A stretch of 32,007 nucleotides of DNA from Fructobacillus durionis (GCF_900112405.1 NZ_FOLI01000008.1:1-32007); one strand, 5' to 3'. Positions 1-10,255 are shown, counted from the stretch's first letter. Numbers and translations are program-made. The notes: generated by a model not told the origin, from the sequence alone.

Positions 1-22
1 CCAGGATCAAACTCTCATGTTA
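1..22 (-). rRNA. 16S rRNA, 5' tip only
   Basis: Read on the minus strand, the first 15 bases are AGAGTTTGATCCTGG, the universal 27F region at the start of 16S rRNA. The mature 5' end is placed about 7 bases upstream by analogy with the E. coli numbering. The rest of the gene lies beyond the left edge. It is transcribed away from the origin. Confidence 0.93.
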
Positions 23-322
23 AAGTTTGAAGATTGCTCTTCGATTAAACTGACTATTTGTTATCTATCCGATAACGCCTATCCGTTTATTGTTTGTTAC
101 GAATTGACTTCGCAAATTTGTTAGATTTAGCTGTCAAAGCTAAATCTCGTTACAGATTTGTTTGTTCAAAGTTTTGTTCAGTTTTCAATGTGCTAACCCG
201 ATTGGGCAACTCATTTATTGTAACAGATGTTAGCAACTTGTGCAACAACTATTTTGATGAGTTTTGCTGGTGATTATCAAGCAAAACTTGATAACCGCTT
301 GTCCCTCGCAAGGAACAATAAT
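23..322 (-). other. rRNA operon leader
   Basis: This is the transcribed leader between the promoter and 16S. On the minus strand at 190-171 it contains TTGAAAACTGAACAAA, which resembles the boxA-type antitermination sequence of Firmicutes rRNA leaders. Two clear hairpins lack U-tracts, so they are processing or structural elements and not terminators: one with arms 123-132 and 138-147, one with arms about 272-279 and 285-292. No open reading frame is credible here. Confidence 0.7.
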
Positions 323-323
323 T

Positions 324-382
324 AGTATACCGACATTGCACCGTTCGGTCAATGCTTTTTTTGTTTTTTTTATTGGAAATTT
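324..382 (-). promoter_or_regulatory. Strong rRNA promoter with UP-like A-tract
   Basis: On the minus strand a -35 TTGACC (352-347) and a -10 TATACT (329-324) are separated by exactly 17 bases. Upstream of the -35, 354-382 is almost pure A on the transcribed strand, like an UP element. This is the classic layout of a growth-regulated rRNA promoter. A second, weaker TTGACG-containing candidate near 497 is not convincing. Confidence 0.88.
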
Positions 383-505
383 CGATTATTTATCTCCCTA
401 CGAAAGTTATTAGACAAATCAGTCTATTTTATTTAATATTTTGTTGAATTTGTTTAATTAATTGATTATTTTAAATTAAACAAGGCCTTTTTCGTCAATA
501 TTTCG

Positions 506-511
506 TATAAT
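506..511 (+). promoter_or_regulatory. Probable promoter (-10) of the LytTR gene
   Basis: A perfect TATAAT lies 38 bases before the start codon of the LytTR gene. No good -35 is visible at 16-18 bases upstream. The AT-rich stretch 380-505 separates this promoter from the divergent rRNA promoter. Confidence 0.55.
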
Positions 512-548
512 AGTTGTAGAATCAGTCATCTAGTAAAAGGAGACGAGT

Positions 549-1295
549 ATGCCTTGCTACATCTTGACCGACAACTTAAAGAGCCAACGTCTTATTAAGA
601 AGGTTCTGCTTGATTCAATCTTTTTTGAAAGCCCATCTGCCTTACTACATGCTTTAGGAAGAACCCGCCAAGGACAGGTGATTATTCTGGACTCCTGTAT
701 TCGAGGATTTGAACTGGCTGGTATTCAAACCGCTCAACTAATTCGCCAAAGAGATACAGACGCACAGATTATTATGATCTCTGATAACGCCCAGATGGCC
801 ATGCGCTGTTTTGAAGCGCATGTCGGTTTACTGGACTTCATCATCAAACGTGATTTTAATTCAGCTTTCTTTGATCGACTTTTGCGTGCCGTTGCAACAG
901 CTAAATTGAACATTCACCACATTTATGAACTTCGACCCGTTTCCATTCGTTTACCTGATGGCCGAACGAGCCGCTTATTCGATTTAACGCGCATCATCTA
1001 TATTACAACGGAAAGCGGGAGCCACCATTTAATTGTTCACGAGGCCGATCATCAATTCCGAATCCGCTCTTCTATGAAAGAAGTTGAGACTTTACACGAA
1101 CACTTCCAACGGGTTCACACATCATTCATTGTGAATACAAGCTACTTGAATGCCTACTATCCAAATGAGCACTACCTAACGCTTGTTAACGGACAACGCA
1201 TTCCTGTTTCTAGAAACTATGCCGGTCACTTACGGGATGTCTTGCGTTGGTCACCCAAAAAGCCAGAACAGCCTCAGTTAATTCATAACAAATAA
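549..1295 (+). CDS. LytTR-family response regulator, no adjacent kinase
   Basis: The 248-residue protein has an N-terminal receiver-like domain (about 3-125) and a C-terminal LytTR DNA-binding domain (about 130-237), the architecture of AgrA/ComE-type regulators. The likely phospho-acceptor is Asp48 in IILDS, and the conserved Lys sits in FIIKRD near residue 100. The N-terminal acidic pair usual in receivers is reduced to a single Asp8 (YILTDN), so phosphorylation may be weak. No histidine kinase or peptide pheromone gene is nearby. The start is supported by AAAAGGAG seven bases upstream of ATG. A strong terminator follows immediately. Family assignment is firm; the target genes are unknown. 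Confidence 0.85.
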   Translation: MPCYILTDNLKSQRLIKKVLLDSIFFESPSALLHALGRTRQGQVIILDSCIRGFELAGIQTAQLIRQRDTDAQIIMISDNAQMAMRCFEAHVGLLDFIIKRDFNSAFFDRLLRAVATAKLNIHHIYELRPVSIRLPDGRTSRLFDLTRIIYITTESGSHHLIVHEADHQFRIRSSMKEVETLHEHFQRVHTSFIVNTSYLNAYYPNEHYLTLVNGQRIPVSRNYAGHLRDVLRWSPKKPEQPQLIHNK

Positions 1296-1327
1296 AAAGT
1301 CGTCGGGACAATGTCCCGACGACTTTT
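1295..1327. terminator. Bidirectional terminator between LytTR gene and gyrA
   Basis: Arms GTCGTCGGGAC (1299-1309) and GTCCCGACGAC (1313-1323) form a perfect 11-bp stem, flanked by AAAA and TTTT that extend it. It can end transcripts from both converging genes. Confidence 0.92.
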
Positions 1328-1341
1328 CAATTTAATACTAA

Positions 1342-3834
1342 TTAGTCTTCCGTTGTTTCAGAAGGGGTTTCACTTTCGTTTTCCTCTTCATTCACTTCTT
1401 CAACTGGTTCCAACTTTGTAAAGGTGGCAACCTTTGATCCATCTTCAAGGCGAATCAAACGAACACCCTGTGTGGCACGGCCAGTTTGTGATACATCGGC
1501 AATACCGAAACGAATCATCACACCGAGGTTGGTTGTGACCATGATGTCTTCATCACCGTCAACAGTGACCATTCCAGCAAGTGGACCGTTCTTTTCCGTG
1601 ATTGTAGCGGTCTTGATTCCCTTACCACCACGGCCCTTAACAGGGTACTCTTCGGCAGGTGTCTGCTTTCCATAACCCTTTTCAGTAATGACAAGGACGT
1701 TATGATCGGCTGCAAGAATATCCGCTCCGACGACTTCATCGCCTTCACGAAGGTTAATTCCACGCACACCGGCAGCGGCACGTCCCATGAGACGAACAGC
1801 ATCTTCAGCAAAGGTCACTGAGTAACCGTTATGAGTTGCAATAATGATGTTTTGCTCACCATTGGTCTGCAAGACCTTCAAGATTTCATCGTCTTCACGA
1901 AGAGTGAGGGCTTTCAATCCTGACGTACGGATATTGGCAAAGTCTTGCACCTTGGTACGCTTAACAACACCCTTACGAGTTACAAAGAAGAGGTTGTCCT
2001 GACTTTCACCAGGGTTACCATGAACCGTTAGAAGGCTCTGGATGGCTTCGTCTTGGTCAAAGTTCAAGAGATTAATGACAGGGATTCCCTTAGCCGAACG
2101 GCCGTATTCAGGAATCTCGTAACCCTTCATACGATAAACCTTTCCCTTATTCGTAAAGAAGAAAAGGGAATCGTGAGTTGAAAGGTTGGCCAATTGCGCA
2201 ACGAAGTCTTCGTCATTCAAGTTCATACCTTGAACACCACGGCCACCGCGGTTCTGTGCCTTAAATTCAGAGGCAGCAACACGCTTGATGTAGCCGTTGT
2301 TTGTCAAAGTGACAATGACGTCTTCTTGTTCAATCAAGTCTTCATCTTCGATGCTTGTCACATCACCAACCTGCAATTCGGTACGACGTGGGTCGCCGAA
2401 GCGGTTTTGGATTTCGAGCAATTCATCGTAGATGACTTGATCAATTCGTTCTTGGTGAGCCAAGATATCCTTCAAATCAGCAATCAAAGCCACAAGCTTT
2501 TGATACTCATCCTCAATCTTGTCTCGTTCCAAACCGGTCAAACGAACCAAACGCATGTCCAAGATGGCCTGTGACTGCTTGTCTGAGAGGTCATAGCCGT
2601 CAATCAAACGGCCCTTGGCTTCGTCTGACGTCTTTGATGAACGAATGATATGGATAATTTCATCAATGTGGTCTAAGGCAATTCGCAATCCTTCGAGGAT
2701 GTGCGCACGTGCTTCAGCCTTCTTCAAATCGAATTCAGTACGACGACGAACAACTGAACGCTGGTGTTCGAGGTAGGCTTCCAAGATTTCCTTCAGAGAA
2801 AGGGTCTTTGGGGCACCATGATCGATGGCCAACATGTTAAATGAAAAACCAGTCTGCAAAAGGGTTTGCTTGTAAAGGTTGTTCAAAATAACAGATGCTG
2901 AGGCATCACGACGAACATCAATTGACACTCGCAATCCTTCACGGTCAGACTCATCGCGGATGGCAGTAATGCCATCAATCTTCTTATCACGAACCAATTC
3001 AGAAATTCGTTCGATCAAACGGGCCTTGTTAACCGCGTAGGGCAGTTCGGTCACGATGATTTGCTCGCGACCAGTCTTCGTTTGTTCGATATCGACTTTG
3101 GCACGGAGGGTAATGGTTCCGCGGCCCGTTTCATAGGCCTTACGGATTCCAGCCTTTCCCATGACAATTCCACCAGTAGGGAAGTCAGGTCCAGGCAAGG
3201 CTTCCATCAAGTCAGCCGTTGTTGCGTCTGGATTTCCCATCAAGATGTGGAGGGCTGAAATAACTTCACCCAGGTTATGGGTAGGGATGTTGGTTGTCAT
3301 TCCAACGGCGATACCGGTTGCCCCGTTCACCAAAAGATTTGGAATACGGGCAGGGAGAACGTCTGGTTCGCGTTCTTCGCCATCGTAGTTGGGTACGAAG
3401 TCAACCGTGTCCTTATTCAAGTCACGAACCATTTCCATGGCAACTTTAGACAAACGTGCTTCGGTATAACGCATGGCGGCAGCTGAATCACCGTCGACAG
3501 AACCGAAGTTTCCGTGTCCATCAACCAACATGTAGCGATATGAAAAGTCCTGGGCCATACGAACCATTGATTCGTAGATGGCTGAATCACCGTGTGGGTG
3601 ATACTTACCCATAACGTCACCGACGATACGAGCAGACTTCTTGTGGGGCTTATCTGGTGTGTTTCCCTGTTCAATCATCGAATACAAAATTCGACGGTGG
3701 ACAGGCTTCATTCCATCGCGGACGTCCGGCAAGGCACGGGCAACGATAACAGACATCGCATACGAAAGGAAGGATGTCTTCATCTGCTCCGCTAGATGGG
3801 TATTTTTAATACGACTATCTTGTTCTTCTGGCAT
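1342..3834 (-). CDS. gyrA: DNA gyrase subunit A
   Basis: An 830-residue type II topoisomerase subunit that cuts and rejoins DNA in the A2B2 gyrase introducing negative supercoils. The catalytic tyrosine is Tyr123 in [11 protein letters not shown]. The quinolone-resistance region reads PHGDSAIYE with Ser84 and Glu88, a susceptible-type pattern. The GyrA box [10 protein letters not shown] opens the C-terminal beta-pinwheel, which shows repeated blades such as GRGGKGIKT. The tail is a run of Glu/Ser/Thr residues. The start is backed by GGAG seven bases upstream, and the gene begins 25 bases after gyrB, so the two are co-transcribed. Full length and intact. Confidence 0.98.
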   Translation of the reverse strand: MPEEQDSRIKNTHLAEQMKTSFLSYAMSVIVARALPDVRDGMKPVHRRILYSMIEQGNTPDKPHKKSARIVGDVMGKYHPHGDSAIYESMVRMAQDFSYRYMLVDGHGNFGSVDGDSAAAMRYTEARLSKVAMEMVRDLNKDTVDFVPNYDGEEREPDVLPARIPNLLVNGATGIAVGMTTNIPTHNLGEVISALHILMGNPDATTADLMEALPGPDFPTGGIVMGKAGIRKAYETGRGTITLRAKVDIEQTKTGREQIIVTELPYAVNKARLIERISELVRDKKIDGITAIRDESDREGLRVSIDVRRDASASVILNNLYKQTLLQTGFSFNMLAIDHGAPKTLSLKEILEAYLEHQRSVVRRRTEFDLKKAEARAHILEGLRIALDHIDEIIHIIRSSKTSDEAKGRLIDGYDLSDKQSQAILDMRLVRLTGLERDKIEDEYQKLVALIADLKDILAHQERIDQVIYDELLEIQNRFGDPRRTELQVGDVTSIEDEDLIEQEDVIVTLTNNGYIKRVAASEFKAQNRGGRGVQGMNLNDEDFVAQLANLSTHDSLFFFTNKGKVYRMKGYEIPEYGRSAKGIPVINLLNFDQDEAIQSLLTVHGNPGESQDNLFFVTRKGVVKRTKVQDFANIRTSGLKALTLREDDEILKVLQTNGEQNIIIATHNGYSVTFAEDAVRLMGRAAAGVRGINLREGDEVVGADILAADHNVLVITEKGYGKQTPAEEYPVKGRGGKGIKTATITEKNGPLAGMVTVDGDEDIMVTTNLGVMIRFGIADVSQTGRATQGVRLIRLEDGSKVATFTKLEPVEEVNEEENESETPSETTED

Positions 3835-3859
3835 TTCTTACTCCGAATCAAGCAGCAGC

Positions 3860-5860
3860 TTAAATATCTAGGTCTTGGACGTAGACCGCGTTATCCTCGA
3901 TAAACTGACGACGTGGTGGCACATCGCCACCCATCAGCATGTCAATAACGGCATCCGCCTCTTCAGCATCATGTGGGTCAACACGCAACAAACGGCGGTT
4001 TTGTGGATCCATGGTTGTATCGGCCAACTGGTCGTAATCCATTTCTCCAAGACCCTTATAACGCTGAACCTTTGGCTTAGCATTTGATGGCAACTGCGCA
4101 AGGTACTCTGTCAATTCTTCATCAGAATCCAAGTAGGTTAAGTGCTTGGAATTACCAAGTGCCACACCATACAAAGGTGGCTGAGCAATGTAGATGTATC
4201 CGGCATCGATCATTGGGCGCATGTAACGGTAGAACAGCGTCAACAACAATGTTCGAATATGGGCACCATCGACATCGGCATCGGTCATGATGATGATCTT
4301 GTGGTAGTGGGCCTTTGAAACGTCAAAGTCCTTACCAAATCCAGCACCAAGGGCAGTGAAGAGGGAACGAATTTCTTCGTTTGCCAAAACACGGTCCAAT
4401 GAGGCCTTCCCAACGTTCAAAATCTTTCCACGAATTGGCAAGATGGCCTGCGTCAAACGGTTACGTCCCTGCTTAGCAGAACCACCGGCTGAGTCACCCT
4501 CGACAATGAACAATTCAGAAATCTCAGGTTCCTTTGACGTGTTGTCCGCCAACTTACCTGGAAGGTTTGAAATTTCGAGTCCAGACTGCTTACGTGTCAT
4601 TTCACGGGCGCGCTTAGCAGACAAACGAGCCTTTTGGGCTAGGGCACCCTTGGCAACGATTTGCTTGGCAACTGCTGGGTTTTCCATCATGAAACGGGAG
4701 AATGTATCCGAGAACATGCGGTCAACGGCCTGACGAGCATCTGAATTCCCAAGCTTGGTCTTTGTCTGACCTTCGAACTGTGGGTCCGGGTGCTTGATGG
4801 ATACGATGGCAGTCATTCCTTCACGGACGTCTTCACCCGTCAAAGAATCATCGTTTTCCTTCAAAATCTTCTGCTTACGAGCGTAATCGTTAATCACACG
4901 GGTCAAAGCAGTCTTGAACCCAGTTTCGTGGGTTCCACCTTCATAGGTGTTGATGTTGTTTGTAAAAGTCTTGAGGTTTTCTTTGACTTCAGTTGTGTAC
5001 TGCAAGGCAACTTCAACGACGATGTCGTTTTCTTCACCTTCAACATAAACTGGCTCGTCAAAGAGTACTTGCTTGCCTTCGTCCAAGTAGGAAACGTATT
5101 CCTTGATTCCTCCTTCGAAGTGGAAGGATTCAGAAACAGGTTCATCCGGACGCTTGTCCGTAATAGAAATGCGGAGTCCCTTATTCAAAAAGGCTAATTC
5201 ACGAACACGTGAAAGAAGTGTTTGGTAGTTGTAAACCGTTGTTTCCTGGAAAATATCAGGATCTGGCTTGAAGTGAACGATGGTTCCACGTTCGATTGGA
5301 AGTGGACCAGACTTCTTAGTCATTGGCGTCTTCACACGGCCCGTTTGGAAATCCATGTAGTAGAGCTGTCCGTCACGTACAACCTGCACATCAAGTGAGG
5401 TTGAAAGAGCGTTAACAACCGAGGCTCCAACACCGTGAAGACCTCCAGAAACCTTATATCCGCCACCGCCGAACTTTCCACCGGCGTGCAAAATGGTGAA
5501 GACCGTTTCCAAGGCGGGCTTTCCGGTCTTTGATTGGATATCAACCGGAATACCACGACCGTCATCGGTCACCGTAATGGAGTTATCCTTTTCAATCGTC
5601 ACCGTAATGTGGCTAGCAAAGCCAGCTAGGGCTTCATCGATTCCGTTATCGACAATTTCCCAGACCAAGTGGTGCAAACCTTGGGCAGTCGTTGTTCCAA
5701 TGTACATACCAGGACGCTTACGGACGGCTTCCAAGCCTTCCAAAACCTGAATCTGATCGGCGTTATAGTCATCAGCATCGGTCTGCATCTTGCTGGCATT
5801 TTCGATATCTTCAGCAGAAACTGAGACTGTTTCGATTTCGTTCTTTTCTTCTTCAGCCAT
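3860..5860 (-). CDS. gyrB: DNA gyrase subunit B
   Basis: A 666-residue ATPase subunit of gyrase. The GHKL ATP site shows [11 protein letters not shown] (catalytic Glu68, Asn72), DDGRGIPVD near 100 and the lid [14 protein letters not shown]. The TOPRIM domain shows EGDSAGGSA and [12 protein letters not shown], and the C-terminal YKGLGEMD joins GyrA. An acidic N-terminal extension of about 30 residues precedes the usual start of homology. Met25 is an alternative start, but GAGGAG lies six bases before Met1 and favours the longer form. It starts 17 bases after recF ends and is followed closely by gyrA. Confidence 0.98.
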   Translation of the reverse strand: MAEEEKNEIETVSVSAEDIENASKMQTDADDYNADQIQVLEGLEAVRKRPGMYIGTTTAQGLHHLVWEIVDNGIDEALAGFASHITVTIEKDNSITVTDDGRGIPVDIQSKTGKPALETVFTILHAGGKFGGGGYKVSGGLHGVGASVVNALSTSLDVQVVRDGQLYYMDFQTGRVKTPMTKKSGPLPIERGTIVHFKPDPDIFQETTVYNYQTLLSRVRELAFLNKGLRISITDKRPDEPVSESFHFEGGIKEYVSYLDEGKQVLFDEPVYVEGEENDIVVEVALQYTTEVKENLKTFTNNINTYEGGTHETGFKTALTRVINDYARKQKILKENDDSLTGEDVREGMTAIVSIKHPDPQFEGQTKTKLGNSDARQAVDRMFSDTFSRFMMENPAVAKQIVAKGALAQKARLSAKRAREMTRKQSGLEISNLPGKLADNTSKEPEISELFIVEGDSAGGSAKQGRNRLTQAILPIRGKILNVGKASLDRVLANEEIRSLFTALGAGFGKDFDVSKAHYHKIIIMTDADVDGAHIRTLLLTLFYRYMRPMIDAGYIYIAQPPLYGVALGNSKHLTYLDSDEELTEYLAQLPSNAKPKVQRYKGLGEMDYDQLADTTMDPQNRRLLRVDPHDAEEADAVIDMLMGGDVPPRRQFIEDNAVYVQDLDI

Positions 5861-5877
5861 GATTCTCCTCTTGCCTC

Positions 5878-6999
5878 CTACTTCGTCTCGACCTGAATCG
5901 TTCCGTCCTTGACCAAAAAGACTTTCGGTTCTTTGATCAACGACCGAGCGACCTCAGAAAGAGAGGGGGCGGTAATAAAGGTTTGTACCTTGTTTTCAAT
6001 GCTCATTAAGAGGTGGGTCTGCCGTGAAGCATCCAACTCTGATAAAACATCATCTAATAATAGGACCGGATATTCGCCAGTTTCCTGGTGCATCAAGTCA
6101 ATTTCTCCCAACTTAAGGGCCAGAGCAGCGGTTCGCTGTTGACCTTGAGACCCAAAGTTCGAAACATCAACGCCATTGACCTCAATGGTAAAGTCGTCCC
6201 GGTGGGGGCCAACCAAGGTTGTTCCCTGTTTCTTTTCCCGGTCAGACTGCTTCGAAAAAGCAGCTTGCAGGGCTCCTAAGAGTTCCTCTTCCGTTGAGAC
6301 TTGCTGCAAATCCACTGCTGTTTTATAGTGGAGCGTCAGCTCTTCTGTCTGATTAGCCACTTCACGGTGAATCCGAGCCGCTGCCTTTTCCAACTCTTTT
6401 AAAAAGCGTTGCTTCAACAGAATCAACTTGACTGATAGTTCAATCAATTGGTCCGTTAAAACTGATAAAAAGACAGCATCTTTTTTCCCACCAAAGGACC
6501 AGGCCTTTAAGTAGGCATTACGGTCTTTTAAAACACGCTTGTACTGGGAAGACAGTTGTAAATAAGTCCGGTTCATTTGACCAAATTCAATGTCGATAAA
6601 TCGCCGTCTGATGGCTGGTGGTCCTTTAACAAGGTCCAAATCCTCAGGGGCAAATAAAATGACATTCAATTGACCAATGTAAGTTGACAGGCGGCTCTGA
6701 TCTAAATGATTCACTCGGGCCTGTTTTCCTTTGTTGGACCAGGAAAGGGAAAGGGGCGTCTTACCAAATCGGTTTTCAATAATACCCGATATTCTGGCCT
6801 GGCTCTGGCCCCACTGAATTAAATCTTTATCGATTTTTGTTCGATGGGAACGGGCCAGGGCCAAAGCGTAGATACTTTCCAGCAGGTTTGTTTTTCCCTG
6901 GGCGTTTTGTCCAAGAAAAATATTGACTCCTGGTTGAAAAGTCAGCTTCGCATCGTCGTAATTACGAAAGTGACTGAGCGATAATTCGGTTAGCTCCAC
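5878..6999 (-). CDS. recF: DNA replication and repair protein RecF
   Basis: A 373-residue SMC-like ATPase that loads RecA at single-strand gaps. The Walker A motif is GQNAQGKT (30-37), the ABC signature is FGSQGQQR, and Walker B is [11 protein letters not shown]. Translation starts at a GTG inside the last codons of yaaA, with a 10-base overlap, so it probably depends on translational coupling; the only ribosome site is a weak GGGA. The N-terminus [14 protein letters not shown] matches the family start, so the GTG is the right choice. The dnaN-yaaA-recF-gyrB order is the standard one. Confidence 0.97.
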   Translation of the reverse strand: MELTELSLSHFRNYDDAKLTFQPGVNIFLGQNAQGKTNLLESIYALALARSHRTKIDKDLIQWGQSQARISGIIENRFGKTPLSLSWSNKGKQARVNHLDQSRLSTYIGQLNVILFAPEDLDLVKGPPAIRRRFIDIEFGQMNRTYLQLSSQYKRVLKDRNAYLKAWSFGGKKDAVFLSVLTDQLIELSVKLILLKQRFLKELEKAAARIHREVANQTEELTLHYKTAVDLQQVSTEEELLGALQAAFSKQSDREKKQGTTLVGPHRDDFTIEVNGVDVSNFGSQGQQRTAALALKLGEIDLMHQETGEYPVLLLDDVLSELDASRQTHLLMSIENKVQTFITAPSLSEVARSLIKEPKVFLVKDGTIQVETK

Positions 7000-7328
7000 G
7001 AAGAAGGTCCCGTTGGCTTATTCTTTGCAACTCTCTTTGAGCCCTTGTCTTGCGACGCTTGGAAACGGGCTAGAATAGCCGCCTTCTCTTCGCGTTCATT
7101 TGCTTCAACATCAGACTCGCTGTCAATTTCAAAGACTTGACCAGCAGTTTCGACAGTGTAGCCAGGGTATAACTTTTTTCCCCGGCGGTTTTCTTCTTCA
7201 CCGTTTACTAAAACTTCCTGCTCTGCTAAATAGGCTTTTGCCATTCCGCCAGTGCGGATTAGGTCAGCGATTTTTAGCAATTGCTGAAGAGTGATGTAAT
7301 CGGTTGTAATTGCCACGCGCTCAGCCAT
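6990..7328 (-). CDS. yaaA: S4-domain RNA-binding protein YaaA
   Basis: A 112-residue protein. Residues 10-70 form an S4 RNA-binding domain ([18 protein letters not shown], then [18 protein letters not shown]). Standard YaaA proteins are about 70-75 residues; here a charged tail of about 40 residues follows ([13 protein letters not shown], then KRVAKNKP). The gene has its own promoter (TATAAT at 7370-7365), and its end overlaps recF. The function of YaaA is not established; ribosome or RNA binding is assumed from the domain. Confidence 0.88.
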   Translation of the reverse strand: MAERVAITTDYITLQQLLKIADLIRTGGMAKAYLAEQEVLVNGEEENRRGKKLYPGYTVETAGQVFEIDSESDVEANEREEKAAILARFQASQDKGSKRVAKNKPTGPSSWS

Positions 7329-7364
7329 AAATATCCCCTAATTTTTTATCAGACTTACCCCATT

Positions 7365-7373
7365 ATTATACCA
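7365..7373 (-). promoter_or_regulatory. Extended -10 promoter for yaaA-recF-gyrBA
   Basis: On the minus strand the sequence TGGTATAAT occurs 37 bases before the yaaA start. The TGn extension can compensate for the poor -35. Because dnaN ends in a terminator just upstream, this is probably the main promoter for yaaA, recF and the gyrase genes. Confidence 0.75.
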
Positions 7374-7477
7374 TATTTATCTTTATTTGCCCCTAAGAGC
7401 CTTTTTTAGCCGATTTTACTAAAAGTAGTCTCTTTGTATGAAAAAGGGAACAAAGTCGCTTTTCGCTTTTATAATAA

Positions 7478-7503
7478 AAAAAAGACCCCACGAGGTCTTT
7501 TTT
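7478..7503 (-). terminator. Terminator after dnaN
   Basis: The stem pairs AAAAAAGACC (7478-7487) with GGTCTTTTTT (7494-7503) around a six-base loop. T-runs on both strands would allow bidirectional use. It lies 10 bases after the dnaN stop codon. Confidence 0.85.
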
Positions 7504-7513
7504 ATTTTTTAAC

Positions 7514-8647
7514 TTAGAAGGTACGAACAGGTGTAACCAACTGTAGTTGCTTATTATCTGTTTCACCTTCAGGAATAATGATAAATGGCCGAAGGTTTGT
7601 CGTGAACTTCAATTCAACCGTCTTACCTTGCAAGACACGGAGAGCGTCTCGTACGTAATCGGGGTTGAATGAAATTTCAAGATCATCGCCAGTAATCTTA
7701 TTGGCTGCCAAAGCTTCCTTCACTTGACCAACTTCTTGTGAATTACCAGATAGCTCTGCCTGTTGATCCTTGATTGTCAGCAAAACAACGTTATTACGTG
7801 ATTCGTGTGACAAAAGGGAAGCACGATCAATGGCACCTGACAAGACACCAGCATCGATTTCGAGTTCAGTGTTGGCTTCTGAAGGAATCAAACGGTCTGT
7901 TTCAGGATAGTTTCCTTCTAGCAAACGGGAGTAGAAGGTCGTGTTTCCGAAGATAAAGACGGCTTGGTTAGCTGAAAGCTTTACCTCAACAACGTTTTGT
8001 CCTTCTAACAGTGATTGCAGTTCATTAAAGGCCTTAGCTGGAATGATAACGGATGCGTCATCAACTGTTTCTGAGCCAACCAAGGTAATAATACGTTGTG
8101 ACAAACGGTGTGAATCTGTTGTAACAGCCTTAATTTGGTTACCAGAAAGAGAAAGGTGAATTCCAGTAAGGATTGGACGACTCTCTTGGGTGGAGGCTGA
8201 AATCTTAGTTTGTGCAATCAATTCGATTAATTGAGCAGCAGAAATCTTCAAAGACTTGGTCTCTGATAATTCAGGCAACTTTGGATATGCAGAGCTTGGT
8301 TGACCATTAATCTTAAATGAAGCAGAACCGGAGGTAATTAATGCCTGTAATCCTTCAATTGATAAAGTCATGTCCTTAGCAGGCAAGTGCTTCACAATGT
8401 TAATAAAGAATGTAGCAGGTAGCGTAATACCACCAGTTGATTCAATAACCAATTCATTTGCAGTATCTTCTGCTGTCAAAGTCATTTGAATGGAAATATC
8501 AGCATTAGATCCAGTTAGAACTAATTGATCTTCTTGTAAATCCAACTTCATGTTAGTCAAAATTGGAATTGTTGTTTTAGATGAAATTGCTCGAGCAACG
8601 TCATTCAAAGCTTTAATAAATGCTTGACGATTAATCGTAAATTTCAT
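7514..8647 (-). CDS. dnaN: DNA polymerase III beta sliding clamp
   Basis: A 377-residue beta clamp made of three repeated clamp folds. It begins MKFTINRQAFIKALNDVARAI and ends in TPVRTF, the typical clamp C-terminus. It encircles DNA and tethers Pol III and repair factors. The start is fixed by a perfect AAAGGAGG. An earlier ATG just after that site is out of frame. The gene lies downstream of dnaA across the origin unwinding region and ends at its own terminator. Full length. Confidence 0.98.
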   Translation of the reverse strand: MKFTINRQAFIKALNDVARAISSKTTIPILTNMKLDLQEDQLVLTGSNADISIQMTLTAEDTANELVIESTGGITLPATFFINIVKHLPAKDMTLSIEGLQALITSGSASFKINGQPSSAYPKLPELSETKSLKISAAQLIELIAQTKISASTQESRPILTGIHLSLSGNQIKAVTTDSHRLSQRIITLVGSETVDDASVIIPAKAFNELQSLLEGQNVVEVKLSANQAVFIFGNTTFYSRLLEGNYPETDRLIPSEANTELEIDAGVLSGAIDRASLLSHESRNNVVLLTIKDQQAELSGNSQEVGQVKEALAANKITGDDLEISFNPDYVRDALRVLQGKTVELKFTTNLRPFIIIPEGETDNKQLQLVTPVRTF

Positions 8648-8674
8648 AGCACATGGCCTCCTTTGTGGCAGGTG

Positions 8675-8826
8675 CGATTATTAAATAAATATAGTAATAA
8701 ATAAATAGTAATAGTAATAAGGGCTGTGGGTTCGGGGGATTAGCTAACGAACCCCAGAACCATCAGTTTTTGCCTGTGGATAACTCTGCCGAAAGCGACG
8801 GCGTAAAAATGGAAGTTATCCACAGG
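8675..8826. other. oriC unwinding region between dnaA and dnaN
   Basis: Next to the dnaA stop lies a perfect 13-bp inverted repeat, CCTGTGGATAACT (8773-8785) and AGTTATCCACAGG (8814-8826). Each arm contains a perfect DnaA box (8775-8783 and 8816-8824). A GC-rich segment follows (8721-8758) with hairpin arms GGGTTCG and CGAACCC. The AT-rich stretch 8676-8720 comes next. Read 3' to 5' from 8720, it gives AAT-AAT-GAT-AAT-GAT-AAA, six consecutive matches to the DnaA-trio consensus 3'-[G/A]A[T/A]-5'. The order box pair, GC-rich, trios matches the basal unwinding system described in Bacillus subtilis. Confidence 0.88.
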
Positions 8827-8829
8827 TTC

Positions 8830-10206
8830 TTATTGACCATTTCGAATGGCTTCGGCTAAATCTTGGACCATTGCTTTCATTTGACCTTCTTTTTCAACTT
8901 GCTCTTCAATTTTCGTGAAGGCGTGTGAAATCGATGAATGGTCTCGATCTCCGAAGGCTTGTCCAATTTGAGGAAGGGACATGTCTGTCATTGTACGAGT
9001 CAAGTAGATAGCAACGTGTCTTGCCATGACAATGTCTGACTGACGACGACTGGACTTCATGTCTTCCACCGTCTGCATGTAATAGTCGGCGACAACCTTT
9101 TGAATCCGATCAACCGTGATGACGGACTTCTTATTGGCATTGATTTCTTCCAAAATTGTTTTGGCAGTTTCAATGGTTGCCGGTTTATTCATATAGCGAA
9201 TCTTCGCTTCAAACTTATGGAAGGCGCCTTCTAGCGTTCGGACGTTGTCGTCCACGGATTCTCCAATTAACTGTAAGACATCGTTTGGAATATCCAAATC
9301 ATTTTGATCCTGGAGGTTACGCAGGATGGCAACACGGGTTTGTACGTCGGGCTTCTGAATGTCTGATGTAATTCCCTGTTCGAAACGAGATTTTAAGCGG
9401 TCTTGCAAATCGGGGATATCATTTGGGTAACGGTCTGACGTCATCACGATTTGCTTATTAGCCTTCGTTAAGGCGTTAAAGGTGTTAAAGAACTCTTCTT
9501 GCACCTGTGGCTTACCGGCCCAGAACTGAATATCATCGACAAGTAACATGTCCAGCGAACGGTAGGTCTTCTTAAAGAGTGCCGTGGCATTCGTATCGCC
9601 ACCCTTACGGAGGGAGTTAGTGAAGTCATTTAGGAAATCCTCGGCCGTAGCGTATTTGATACGGGCATTGGGATTATCCTGTGCGTATTGATTACCAATG
9701 GCTTGCATTAGGTGGGTCTTACCTAGTCCAACACCTCCATATATAAGGTAGGGGTTGTAGACTTTACCGGGACCTTCAGCGACTGCTTGTGCAATGGCAC
9801 GGGCATTTTCGTTACCAGAACCAACAACGAACTTTTCGAAGGTGTAGTCAGGGTTTAAACCGGCATCCTGTGAAAAGGGAATGTGTTGTTCTGATTCAGA
9901 AGTTAGTCCTGTGGTAACGGGACTGGCAGCACTTGCAAGGCTTTCGGTTTTTTGAAATTCTGGACGAATAAATTTACCAGTTTCATTATTGGCATACTCG
10001 ACGAATTTCATTGAAATTTCGGTATTCCATTGGTTAATGATTTTATCGGCAAAAGTCTCGGGTACCTTAAAAATGAAGCGGTTGTTTTCAATACCAACAG
10101 GGGTTAAGGGGTCAACGAAAGTGTCGAATGAGATGGCACCAAGGTCTTGGTACAGTGCGAAACTCACCTTATCCCATAATTCAGTTGATGATAGGGTATC
10201 TGACAT
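8830..10206 (-). CDS. dnaA: Chromosomal replication initiator DnaA
   Basis: A 458-residue AAA+ initiator that binds DnaA boxes and opens oriC. Domain I is at 1-80, then a linker. Walker A is GGVGLGKT (157-164) and Walker B is LLVDD (221-225). The C-terminal DNA-binding domain carries the signature MARHVAIYLTR and GDRDHSSISHA. The frame can be extended to a TTG at 10218, but GGAG lies about seven bases before the ATG at 10206, so MSDTLSS is the likelier N-terminus. DnaA boxes flank the gene on both sides, one of them beside the predicted promoter, which suggests autoregulation. Confidence 0.97.
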   Translation of the reverse strand: MSDTLSSTELWDKVSFALYQDLGAISFDTFVDPLTPVGIENNRFIFKVPETFADKIINQWNTEISMKFVEYANNETGKFIRPEFQKTESLASAASPVTTGLTSESEQHIPFSQDAGLNPDYTFEKFVVGSGNENARAIAQAVAEGPGKVYNPYLIYGGVGLGKTHLMQAIGNQYAQDNPNARIKYATAEDFLNDFTNSLRKGGDTNATALFKKTYRSLDMLLVDDIQFWAGKPQVQEEFFNTFNALTKANKQIVMTSDRYPNDIPDLQDRLKSRFEQGITSDIQKPDVQTRVAILRNLQDQNDLDIPNDVLQLIGESVDDNVRTLEGAFHKFEAKIRYMNKPATIETAKTILEEINANKKSVITVDRIQKVVADYYMQTVEDMKSSRRQSDIVMARHVAIYLTRTMTDMSLPQIGQAFGDRDHSSISHAFTKIEEQVEKEGQMKAMVQDLAEAIRNGQ

Positions 10207-10255
10207 CAAAATCTCCAATTAAAAATGATGATAAAAAGGGATGAATACTAAAAAT

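Noticed and set aside
497-520. Second rRNA promoter (P1) upstream of the strong one
   Set aside because: TTGACG is present on the minus strand but no acceptable -10 occurs at 16-18 bases.
2194-2574. 126-codon plus-strand frame antisense to gyrA, and similar ones in gyrB (4356-4733, 4790-5197)
   Set aside because: They lie fully opposite strongly conserved genes and show no recognisable domain; they are shadow frames.
5190-5215. CACGTGAAA half-site within gyrB, and other CACGTG cores near 12740 and 18874
   Set aside because: Only the core or one half matches parS; they fall in coding sequence and look accidental.
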